Shown: positions 45,120-54,179 of the stretch, one piece after another
Position numbering within the stretch: position 1 is the stretch's first letter
Layout: each line of letters starts with the position of its first letter
DNA from: Kingdonia uniflora
Taxonomy: Eukaryota > Streptophyta > Magnoliopsida > Ranunculales > Circaeasteraceae
NCBI GenBank assembly: GCA_014058105.1
Contig: JACGCM010001511.1
Span: forward strand, 1,302,001-1,366,000
Direction of reading: 5' to 3'
Length of the DNA: 64,000 bases
The notes under the pieces: model-generated
Told to the model about the DNA's origin: nothing
What the model saw: the letters and a program-made list of their open reading frames with translations, nothing else
Database searches by the model: none
Program-made: the position numbers and the translations under genes

Positions 45120-46079
45120 TCTGGCGCATAGAGAAAATATCCGTAGTATTTACTCAAAACTAGTATGGAAGCAGTTTATCTAACGTGAAAGGAGAAAATT
45201 CCCCTACTGTGGGACAAAGTAAAAATGTTTATCTGACATGGTAAGAGCATTTATCTAACAGCAGCAAAGTAAGATCATTTATTTGACGTGACTGTTTATC
45301 AAACGTGGATGAGAAATTCTATCAAGAGATTTTCTATGACAAAGTAAGAGTGTTTATCTGATGAGCAAAGACGCCCGAAGAATAAAATCTCACCAGAGAT
45401 TTTCCATGATAAATTTCTTAAAACCGCTTATCTTACTTGTATGAATAAATATCTCTCTAAATATTTTTATTTTTTTTGTCCAAAATAGCGTTTATCTGAG
45501 GTGGAAGAATAAAATCTGGCTAGGGGTTTTCCATTACAACGAGGAAGAACATGGAAGAAGAAAATCTCTCTAAAGATATTCCGCGACAAATTAAGTAAGA
45601 GCGGTTATGTGACATGGAGGAGAAACTCCTTTACAGATTTTCCGCGACCAAGTAAGTGTTTATCTGACCAGCAAAAACGTGGAAGAAAAACAATCTCTAT
45701 AAAGATTTTTTGAGACCAATTAGGAGAAACCGTTTATCTGACATGGAAGCAGAAAATCTCTAAAAACAAAGGTCCGTGACAAAGTTAGAGCGTTTAGATG
45801 AGTTGGTAGGAGAAAATTAAACTAAAGGTTTTCTGTAACAAAGTATATAAGAATGTTTATATGGCATGGAAGATGAAAATCTCTCTAAAGATTTTTCACA
45901 TCAAAGAAAGACCGCTTATCTGAGGTGAAATGAGAAACACGGTCTATCTGAAATGGACCATGCCAAAGAGAAAGCGCTTATCTTGCGTACAAAAATTATA
46001 TAGATTTTTTTTTTGACAAATTAAGTAAAAGTGTTTATCTGTCGTGGAAGGAAAATATCTAAAGATTTTCCACAACAAA
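45120..46079. repeat. Degenerate tandem array, about 55-75 bp units (first part)
   Basis: Units carry the words AAGTAAGAGCGTTTATCTGACGTGG, AGAAAATCTCTCTAAAG and ATTTTCCGCGAC in order, with heavy drift. GTTTATCTGA-like words occur near 45175, 45230, 45350, 45490, 45658, 45733, 45790, 45855, 45915 and 46032. No open frame spans the array. It continues beyond the insertions at 46461 and 53380. Confidence 0.8.
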
Positions 46080-46455
46080 TGATTCAGGAGGATCTAAATA
46101 CCCTTTTATATTCTACATCCGTTTTTGGACGTAGATAAAGCCTAAGGGATCTACGTTTTGTGTGTAACCTAGTTCGAGTAGGAATTTTATTGCAATTCGA
46201 GTAGAACTATAGGTTCACTTTGTAAATAGGTCTTGTAACCCTAAAAGGGGCAAGCCTTCGTATTGTAATTCTTTTTCAGTCTGTAAATAGGCCTTCTAAC
46301 CCTAAAGGGGCAAGCCTTCACATTATAATTCTTTTTCAGAAGCAATAAGAAAGCACAAAAAGTTAGAGAAAGAATGGTTTTCTCCTCGAAATCTCAAACT
46401 GTTATTATTTTATGTTCTTCGATTATTTTAGGGTTCTTTTGCAAATTGTGGATTA
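46080..46455 (+). mobile_element. Solo LTR (short relative of the gypsy family), TSD ACAAA
   Basis: 376 bp from TGATTCAGGAGGATC to AAATTGTGGATTA. ACAAA at 46075-46079 and 46456-46460. It contains an internal tandem duplication (TGTAAATAGG ... GGGGCAAGCCTTC, 46221-46280 and 46281-46340, about 60 bp). Both ends match the other gypsy LTRs, but the TTCGAA palindromes are nearly absent (TTCGAGTAG words instead). It lies within the tandem array. Confidence 0.9.
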
Positions 46456-46460
46456 ACAAA

Positions 46461-46690
46461 TTAAGTAAGAATATTTACAACGTAAAAGGAGATTCGCAAC
46501 AAAGTGAGAGCGTTTGTCTGACGTAGAGGATAAACAAATTTCTTGAGATTTACCGCAACAAAGTAAGAATGTCTATTAGAAGATTAAGAACCTGCAAGAC
46601 GAAAATTTCTCTAAAGATTTTCCACGACATATTAACTGAAAGTGTTTATGTGACGTTAATGATTTTAAATGAGTCAGGTTAGGCTCAGCC
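46461..46690. repeat. Tandem array, second part
   Basis: The 55-75 bp units resume after the solo LTR: AAATTAAGTAAGAATATTTA, GAGCGTTTGTCTGACG, then CTCTAAAGATTTTCCACGAC at about 46610-46630. Confidence 0.75.
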
Positions 46691-46809
46691 CAACCCTAAA
46701 ATGACTAGGCCTTAAAAACTTAATCCAAAACCTCAATTTTTTTCATGGCCGAGGCCATGTCCTTAGTATACTATATTTAACCATTACCTACCCATTGGCC
46801 CTTATGTAA

Positions 46810-47380
46810 TAATCCACAATACGAATAGAAAAACCTTAGTTAGCAGAAAAGTACGAAGAACACCAAATTGGTTGGGAAAAATCTCTTTAAGATCTTTAAT
46901 TGCTTAAACGCAGTTAAATACAATGGAGTTACTCTAAACCCTAAACTTTTTCCTCATAACTTTTATTGAACTAACATAAGCTAAAAAAATAACCTAAGTC
47001 CCCTTTATATAGGGAACTAAAAATACCAGTAGAACGAATCTCGAGGTAAACCTACGTCTTAGAATAATAACCTACGCCAAGCTCGTTCGAACGGCATCCA
47101 AGCCCGTTTAAACGACGTTACGCTAATTGGTCTTAAACCCTAGAAACATGATAACTCGTTCGAACGGCATCTAAGCTCGTTCAAACAAAATTTGTCTATG
47201 GGCCGAAATTCTAGGGGATTAAACATTGGTCGTTCGAACGAAAATAGGGAGTTGTTCGAACGACTTGGGTTCCTGGGCCAAATTCCAGGGAGTTGGAAAA
47301 TGGTCGTTCGAACAACTTTACGATAATTTTATTCTTCACATACGAGTTCCCTCAAAACGCCCCTAGATCCTCCTGGATCA
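46810..47380 (-). repeat. Gy-D 3' LTR
   Basis: Plus strand TAATCCACAATACG ... CCTCCTGGATCA. A TATATAAAGGGG promoter word (minus strand) lies at about 47006-47017. TTCGAA palindromes occur at 47092, 47159, 47234, 47257 and 47305. It lacks one 22-bp palindrome unit present in the partner LTR near 52435. Confidence 0.92.
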
Positions 47381-47504
47381 TGGCTCCCCCATTTATGAGC
47401 CTTGAGCTCCTGCTCAAGCTAGAACTAGAGATGTGAGAATGCAGCGCTGCCCATTTCCCTGCTGTATCACTTCGACTTACTAGGTAGCTGACCTTCTTCC
47501 CAAC

Positions 47505-47822
47505 TTAGAACGATTCAATACCATCCCATCTTGTAGTATGAACTTTCCTCTCTAGAATACAATCCTCCTGTAACAGATCTTTTTCCATCCATAAGTCATC
47601 AACTGACGGTAGGCGAGTGTCGATTGTAGAGTCTTCATCTAAAAGAGACGGCTCAAACAGCTTCAAATGCTCGGCATTAATCACCGAATACATCTTCATG
47701 AAAGATGGAAAATTCAACTGGAATGCATTTTCACCAATCTTCTTGAGTAACAAAAATGGACCATAACAGATAGATTTGAGTTTCTTACCTTCCCCCTTAA
47801 GCCGTTCCTTAACCAAATACAA
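47505..47822 (-). pseudogene. Gy-D integrase C-terminal tail
   Basis: A 105-codon frame: KKLKSICYGPFLLLKKIGEN, NAFQLNFPSFMKMYSVINAE, HLKLFEPSLLDEDSTIDTRL and ILERKVHTTRWDGIESF. The first part is the gypsy GPF..L.KIG.NAY.L.LP domain at the end of integrase. The remainder is the same extension as in Gy-A and Gy-C. Confidence 0.75.
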
Positions 47823-47891
47823 CCAAACTAAGTTGCCCTCTTAAAAAGTACACTCAACCCGATGCTTGTTGTGGCGAGCCTTATACTTCGC

Positions 47892-48694
47892 TTAAGTCTT
47901 CTTCAACTGTGCTTCAACCGCCTTATGAACATTTTTTTTCATCCCAATGAAACGCAAATTTTTAACCTGCTCCTCTTCCTCCTTCCCTGACACCATTTTG
48001 TCTCCAAGACTAAAATCCAAATCAAAAGAACTTTGCGGTAAGTACCCCAAATAAACTTCAAATGGAGACTTCAAAGTGGAACCATAAATCGCCCGGTTGA
48101 ACGCAAACTGGAGATACGGTAAACTCTTATCCCAAGTCTTAGAATACATAGAATGGATTCCCCGTAATAATTGTACCAAAGTGCGATTAACTACATCTGT
48201 TTGTTCGTCAGTCTACAGATGAAAAACGGTACTTCTCTTCAACTTAGTGTCCTTCATCCCCCATAACGATCTCCAGAAATGCCTTAAAAAACGGCTATCC
48301 CTATCATAAATAATATAAGAAGGGAGCCCGAAATACCTCCAGACGTCTATGAAAAATAATCGTGCTGCTTCTTCCCCGGTGACCGTCTTCTGGTATGGAA
48401 TAAGATCAATCATCTTGCTGAATCGATCCACCACCACATACAAATAGTCATTCTTACATCTGGTCATGGGCAAACCACCCATAAAATCCATTGAAATACT
48501 CTCCCAAGGTCGACTAGGAACTGGCATAGGTAAGTACAGTCATATCTTCCTATACGAGCAATATCCACTTGCATCTTCGGCCAATAGACATAACGCTGCA
48601 AATTCAAAAGAGCCTTCTCAACCCCAAAATGACATGCCACCCGGGAATAATATGTCTTCACCCTCTGAATTACATAGTAGACTACCCCTGTCAA
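47892..48694 (-). pseudogene. Gy-D integrase
   Basis: HFGVEKALLNLQRYVYWPKM (about 48560-48640) is the zinc region. The core frame 48527-48213 reads PVPSRPWESISMDFMGGLPM (first Asp in MDF) and FGLPSYIIYDRDSRFLRHFW (second Asp). The expected third residue lies in a stop-interrupted frame at about 48185-48235 that reads TDEQTDVVNRT, with Asp where QTEVVNR normally has the catalytic Glu. SPFEVYLGYLPQSSFDLDF (48179 frame) follows. Confidence 0.8.
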
Positions 48695-49301
48695 TCAAAC
48701 CATCCTTCAAAACATACTCGCATGTCTTGCCTTGCAACAAGTTCTCGTGAATCACACTGAGCTCCTTGTCGTCGTCATACCCTGAAACGTACTCAAAAAG
48801 AATAATAGGCTGGGTCTGCATAGCTACTAATAAAGTAGAAATAGTTTGTAGTGGGGGTCGAGATAACATATCAGCCATTTTGTTGTCCACTCCTTTCTTA
48901 TACTTGATCAATAAGGTAAACTGTTGAAGGTACGACATCCACTTCATATGGCAAGCTTGCTGTAGCTTGGACTTCGTAGATAAGAACTGTAATGGTTTGT
49001 GATCGGAATGTACCACAACCTCCTTCTCCAATAAGTAACTCCGTTAATGTTTCACTGATTGATATAACGCGTAGAACTCCTTACCGCAGGTAGGATAGTT
49101 GTGTAATGCTCCTATAAACATCTCAGAATAGTAATAAACCGGCCTTTCATCCAATAAAAGGATTACCCCCAATACATAGTTTGACGCATCTGTCTCAACC
49201 TCAAAAGGCTACTGCAAATTGGGCAATGCTAACACTGATGCATCTATAATCTTGCACTTCAGTAACAGAAAAGTCTTCTTATGGTGCTCTTCCTACATAA
49301 A
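48618..49301 (-). pseudogene. Gy-D RNase H
   Basis: The 49031-48618 frame has EKEVVVHSDHKPLQFLSTKS, KLQQACHMKWMSYLQQF and LLIKYKKGVDNKMADMLSRP, the gypsy RNase H end. The preceding 270 bp contain the first half in broken frames (PVLALPNLQ-like and DASNYVLG-like text read at about 49150-49240). A linker to integrase follows (QTQPIILFEYVSGYDDDKEL). Confidence 0.8.
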
Positions 49302-50198
49302 CTATACCCCGGTCTTCGTCAAAGAATGTAACGGTACGGCAATTTGTGAAAAATGCCGAATAAACTTCTTTAAGTACTGACAAGAACCCATAAAACTCCT
49401 TACTTTTGTCACTGTACGAGGTCTAGGCCAATTAGTAATTACTAAGACCTTCTCTGGATCGACCTTAAGCTCGCCGCCACCAACAATAAATCCCAAATAG
49501 ACTAACTCCCTCTTCACAAACTCGTACTTCTTCCTGTTTAGAAAAAGTTGCTGTGAACACAAAACGCCCAGTACTTTGCGTAAATGCCCAAGGTGCTCTT
49601 CCCATGTACGACTATATATTAAGATATCATCCAAATACACAATCACAAAATTATCAATAAAAGTACGAAGTACCTCATTCATTTAATGCATAAACGTCGT
49701 TGAGGCATTGCATAACCCAAAGGGCATCACCAACCACTCAAATAGGCTCAGTTTGATCTTGAACGTTGTCATCCAAGTATCTTCTTCCCGGATTCTAACT
49801 TGATGGTAACCCAACTTAAGATCCAACTTGGTGAAAAACCAAGCTGTTTGCAACTTATCTAAAAGTTCTTCAATTCGTAGAAGCGTATAACGATTCTTCA
49901 CAGTAATCTTGTTCAGCGCCAAATAATCCACACATATTCTCCAAGACCCATTCTTCTTCGGTACCAATAACACTGGTGAACCACAAGGTGAACAACTTGG
50001 ATTAATAACTCCTTGCTCTAGGAGTTCATGTACCTGCTTCTTGATCTCATCAGACTCTGTAATAGAAGTCCGATATAACCGAATATTGGGTAGTGGCTCA
50101 CTATTCACCAAGGTGATATCATGCTCCACATCCCACTTGCACAATATCCCTTCTATGCCCAGAAATAAGTCTTCATACTCCTCTTGCAACTTCCCCAT
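49302..50198 (-). pseudogene. Gy-D reverse transcriptase, one in-frame stop
   Basis: 50198-49683 and 49682-49302 are in the same frame and separated only by a TAA at 49683-49685. Motifs: EPLPNIRLYRTSITESDEIK, CGSPVLLVPKKNGSWRICVD, NKITVKNRYTLLRIEELLDK, FFTKLDLKLGYHQVRIREED, FEWLVMPFGLCNASTTFMH, then FVIVYLDDILIYSRTWEEHL with the catalytic YLDD, LVYLGFIVGGGELKVDPEKV and FIRHFSQIAVPLHSLTK. This is the best gypsy RT in the window; Gy-A lacks its centre and Gy-C lacks all of it. Confidence 0.88.
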
Positions 50199-50258
50199 AA
50201 TAGTTTGTTACTTAAGGGATATTGCCAAAGTAGACAACACCTTAGCCGGCGGACCCTC

Positions 50259-50704
50259 TTAAACCGGTCGCACCGACAACAATACAAATTTGCCGCTCGC
50301 ATTAACCAACCTCTTCGCCTTAGTCGCCGTTACTAAATTACTAGTAGTGATATGTTCCTTGCACACATTAATATAAAACTCCGTCCCCTCCTTCACAAGA
50401 TGATACTTGCAAGCTCTATGGTAAATGATTGTATCTCGGTCCCAAAGATAATGGCTACCCAAGATGGCTTGACATACGTCCAACGGAACCACCTCACATG
50501 TCACTTCATCAATAAACTTTTCAGTAATCGCAAACTTGAACGTACACTGCTTAGTGATCTTCAACTCCGCATCTTTCTGAATCTAACCCAAACTGTATGG
50601 CTTAGGATGAGCCACAGTAGCCAAACCCATCTTCTTCACCACCGCCTCATAAATTAAATTCTTCTGACTACCCGGATCAATGATGGCCTCGACTAAACTC
50701 TGCT
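50259..50704 (-). pseudogene. Gy-D protease and linker
   Basis: At about 50650-50704 the minus strand reads SLVEAIIDPGSQKNLIYEA, the aspartic protease active site with DPG in place of DSG or DTG. A linker with ITKQCTFKFAITEKFIDEVT, VVPLDVCQAILGSHYLWDRD and YHLVKEGTEFYINVCKEH (50564-50259) follows. This arrangement matches Gy-A and Gy-C. Confidence 0.75.
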
Positions 50705-51893
50705 TCACTTGAATGCTGACATAAAAAAAGTTTTTCCCGACTCGCCTGGAAGATCTACAATCGTTGCAGCCAGTACACGTTTCTCTTTCTTGCCCCTCTC
50801 CTCCATCGGCCTAAGCTCCGGGTGAAGTTTCCAACATTTATCTGAAATGTGCCCATTAGCCTTACAATGACTACAAATATTCTCTTTGGATGAAGAACCC
50901 TCTCCTTTGGACTCTCCTTTTTGATCATACTTCCAAGTAGACTTGTACCATGACTTGCTCTTGTCGTCTTTTTTGTCACTCTTCAAGTACTTGCCTTCAA
51001 TAGAAATTGCTTTAACGGTAGCATCTTCGATATTTTCTACATTAAAGAGCTTTAATTATCTTTTAATGGACTCTAACAAACTTCCCGTATATTTCATGAA
51101 TACCTCGTACTCATCCACATCAATATCCAAAACCAACGCTTGGTTATGAAATTTCGCAGTAAATTGTTGTACGGATTACCCAAACCTTTGGCACAAATTG
51201 TGTCATTTGTACCATCGCTCATGTTCATACCCAATTGGATATTATTGCTTCCTCACCCAAACCTTAAATTCTTTCCAACTCAAACTTCCTACTTCATGGC
51301 GTTTTCGATAACATTTCTACCACGTTAGTGAATGACTTACGAATTTTAAAGTAGAGAAACAAATTTTTTAAGCGTTGGGATATTCATGAATAGAAAAATA
51401 GGTCTCTAACCTATCTAACCAATTATCCAACTTCTCGGCATCGATTGAGCTATCAAATACCAGAATTTCAATCTTAAAGTTAATACAAAGATTACGCATA
51501 GGATTTATTGACTTACCAAAACCCGAGTGCTCCTTGACGGATTCGGTATCACTAGAATCACTATTTATCTCCATATTATCCACGTCTCCATCTACCTCCA
51601 GAACCCCTTCCTTCTTCGAGCGGCCTCACCAATGAAAACAGCCTCACCGTGCCGCCGAAGCGGATGCCTTCGTGAAGTTCGTGAGACAGAATTGTTCTAC
51701 CAACTCCCCTACAGTCGAAGTTAGGTTAAAAATTATCGTTTCCAAAGTCGTGAGTCGATCGTTGGAATCGTTCATCTCCAAATCATCCTTCTTCTTCGAA
51801 TTAGGTTGTCGATAAATCTTCAACGGACTCACTAGCTTCTCCTTCGTTTGCTTGAGACGGTCACGTGTAGAGACCATAAACCATAATCAACCC
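50705..51893 (-). pseudogene. Gy-D gag
   Basis: Frames 51877-51644 (MVSTRDRLKQTKEKLVSPLK, coiled-coil-like RLTTLETIIFNLTSTVGEL), 51583-51368 (acidic DNMEINSDSSDTESVKEH; LDNWLDRLETYFSIHEYPNA) and 50986-50705 (basic KSDKKDDKSKSWYKSTWKYD, then CSHCKANGHISDKCW, an intact CCHC knuckle). Frameshifts divide them near 51600 and 51000-51360. Confidence 0.8.
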
Positions 51894-51925
51894 CTGAGAA
51901 TCGTAACTGGAAAACTGATATCACT

Positions 51926-52520
51926 TAATCCATAATACGAATAGAGATACTCTAGTTAGCAGAAAAGTACGAAGAACACCAAATCGGTTGGAAAAAATCC
52001 CTTTAAGAGCTTCAATTTCTTAAACGCAGTTAATTATAATGGAATTACTCTAAACCCTAAGCTTCTTCCTCAAAACTTTTATTGAACTAACATAAGCTAA
52101 AAAGAATAACCTAAGTCCCCTTTATATAGGGAACTAAAAATACCAGTAGAAGGGATCTCGAGGCAAACCCACATCTCATAATAACAACCCATGCCAAGCC
52201 CATTCGAACGACATCCAAGCCCGTTCGAACGACGTTACACTAATTGGTCTTAAACCCTAGAAACATGATAACTCGTTTGAACGGCATCCAAGCTCGTCTG
52301 AATAAAATTTGTCTATGGGGCCAAAATTCTAGGGGATTGGACATTGGTCGTTCGAAAGAAAATAGGGAGTTGTTCGAACGACTTGGGTTCCTGGGCTAAA
52401 TTCCAGGAAGTGGGAAAAATGGTCGTTCGAACGACTCTAAACCTCGTTCGAACGACTTTACGATAATTTCATTCTTTACATACGAGTTCCCTCAAAACGT
52501 CCCTAGATCCTCCTGGATCA
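51926..52520 (-). repeat. Gy-D 5' LTR
   Basis: 595 bp. Plus strand TAATCCATAATACG ... CCTCCTGGATCA, followed by TGTAA. TTCGAA palindromes at 52204, 52222, 52350, 52374, 52426 and 52448. It is 24 bp longer than the 3' LTR. Confidence 0.92.
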
Positions 52521-52719
52521 TGTAAGGGGAGTTGCGTCATACTAAGGGTCGGCCGACTTTAAGGGTCAATATAAAAATAATTAAAATAAATATTAATACA
52601 AACATTATATTAAAATTTTACTATATTTGGTATGAATAAATTGATCTACTATAAATATAAGAAATAGTCCCTTATATAGTGAAAACTTACTAATTTTTAT
52701 TAGAAAAATTACAGTATAA

Positions 52720-53085
52720 GAGCATCAGGTGTAGCCTAGCTAAAGTATATCTAACAAGATGAGTTGGAAAGTGATATTTGAAAAAGTAAAAAAAAATAGA
52801 CTCCTCAAAAACTACTCCATGTCAAAAGAAAAGTATGATGTGTAAGAAAAAAAATGTTTAAAAAAGTAGTTTTAACTTCTACGTATTAATTTTAGTTTTA
52901 AAAAAAGATTTTCCACGTAATTAAAGTTGTCTAGGTGGCTACCTAAAATTTCTTTCTCTCTCCTCATTGTTGAGGAGAGAGAGTATTGAAACCCAAAGTA
53001 ACTATCCTCTTAGGGAGGCTAAAAACTTAATTTTTAGCACTTTCTCCTCTTTATTTTAACTATAGGGAGCCTACACTAGATGCTC
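52720..53085. mobile_element. MITE, TSD TAA (Tourist-like)
   Basis: 366 bp. Ends GAGCATCAGGTGTAGCCT and, inverted, GAGCATCTAGTGTAGGCT. TAA at 52717-52719 and 53086-53088. The centre holds a perfect hairpin word CTCTCTCCTCA-TTGT-TGAGGAGAGAG at about 52962-52987. Confidence 0.8.
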
Positions 53086-53379
53086 TAAGTATGAATGATT
53101 TACTCTGGGTAAAGTAAGAAGAATAGAAATTGATTAGTACGTTATAGCTAGAGTGTCCCTAAATCAGTATCAATTAAGATATTTGCTATTTGAATAATTT
53201 ATATAAATGTAGCAAATTTTATTGACAACTAACTTTGATTAAAGGTCTTACTTTGTATCAGTGCAAAAGGGCAGGGCTAAGGGTTTGGGCAAATGGCAGT
53301 ATCATCCTAACCCTTTGATCTTCAAAGTATGGTTATAAATGGTTAAGCCCTATTTTTTAAGGGGCAAAAGATTGTTTTG

Positions 53380-53620
53380 GCAGGCCTATCTGATGTGGGA
53401 GGAGAAAATCTCTTTAAAAAAAATTGGTGATAAAGTAAGAGCGTTTAGCTGAGGTGGAAGTAGGAAATCTCACTAAAGGTTTCCCGTGAAAAGTATGAGT
53501 GTCTATTTCATTTTTTGCAACAAAGTAAGAGTGCTTATCTGATGTGGAATTAAGGAGAAAAATTCTTTATGGATTTTCAACGACAGAGTAGTAAGAATGT
53601 ATATATAAAATTAATGGTGG
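53380..53620. repeat. Tandem array, third part
   Basis: The same words as at 45.1-46.7 kb return: CTATCTGATGTGGGAGG-AGAAAATCTCTTTAAA, AAAGTAAGAGCGTTTAGCTGAGG and AACAAAGTAAGAGTGCTTATC. It shows that one array once spanned the sites now filled by the solo LTR, Gy-D and the MITE. Confidence 0.75.
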
Positions 53621-53744
53621 CGATGTATTCCTCGCCCAATGCTTCTTTGTAGACCTGTCCTCTCCAAATTGTGGCTAGGGCGGTGTCTCGAATCCCTCTA
53701 GGTAGGCTGTCATCGTAATTTTTTGGGAGTTGGGCAACGTAAAC

Positions 53745-54130
53745 TCTCATTGCGGAAGCAAGATTTATAAATCTTGTACGCTAATTTAGACCTAATTCAT
53801 GATTGGGGTTTTTACTAAACTCTAAAACACAAAACTAAAATAAACTGGATCTTAATCCTTAACTTCAACTTCAACAGGTAAAAAGTAAAATAACCTAGCC
53901 TCCCTTTTATAGAACGCAAGGGTGGAGACTCTAATTAGGAACAATCAAGAAACTGGGAAAAGTATCATCTTAACCTTGTATTGGTTAATTAGAAACTCCC
54001 TAAAACCTACTTAGCATCTCTAAAGGAGAGAGAGAGCGCTTTAAACATCACTAGCATAAATAATAATAATAGGCCGTAGACGTGTGAGAAACGACCATGA
54101 TAAGACGATGTATTGGGGATGTCACATTCA
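53745..54130 (-). repeat. LTR-like remnant of another retrotransposon
   Basis: On the minus strand a block begins TGTGACATCCCCAATACATC (from about 54130), contains CTATAAAAGGGAGGC (TATA-like, about 53903-53917) and ends near CTTCCGCA (about 53750). A G-rich tract (the C tracts at 54154-54177 seen from the minus strand) lies just upstream, where a polypurine tract would be. This resembles a gypsy LTR, but no second copy is in the window. Confidence 0.4.
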
Positions 54131-54153
54131 TCTAACTGTCTAGTAGACTCCAG

Positions 54154-54177
54154 CCCCCCCTCCCCCCCCCCCCCCCC
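54154..54177. repeat. C tract (C7-T-C16)
   Basis: A homopolymer run interrupted by a single T. Confidence 0.95.
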
Positions 54178-54179
54178 TC

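Larger units (their letters stand above)
46810..52520 (-). mobile_element. Ty3/gypsy retrotransposon Gy-D, full length, TSD TGTAA
   Basis: 5711 bp flanked by TGTAA at 46805-46809 and 52521-52525. The LTRs are 46810-47380 (571 bp) and 51926-52520 (595 bp). A purine tract GGGGGAGCCA (minus strand, about 47381-47390) precedes the 3' LTR, and TGATATCAG (51915-51923) just inside the 5' LTR is a partial initiator-Met primer site. Gag, protease, RT, RNase H, integrase and C-terminal tail are all present in gypsy order. It is the most complete gypsy copy here but has scattered stops. Confidence 0.93.

Noticed and set aside
46810..52520. Idea that Gy-D and the tandem array form a CRISPR-like or other defence repeat
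   Set aside because: The repeats drift, vary in spacing and lack unique spacers of constant length; the neighbouring genes are retroelement and plant genes.
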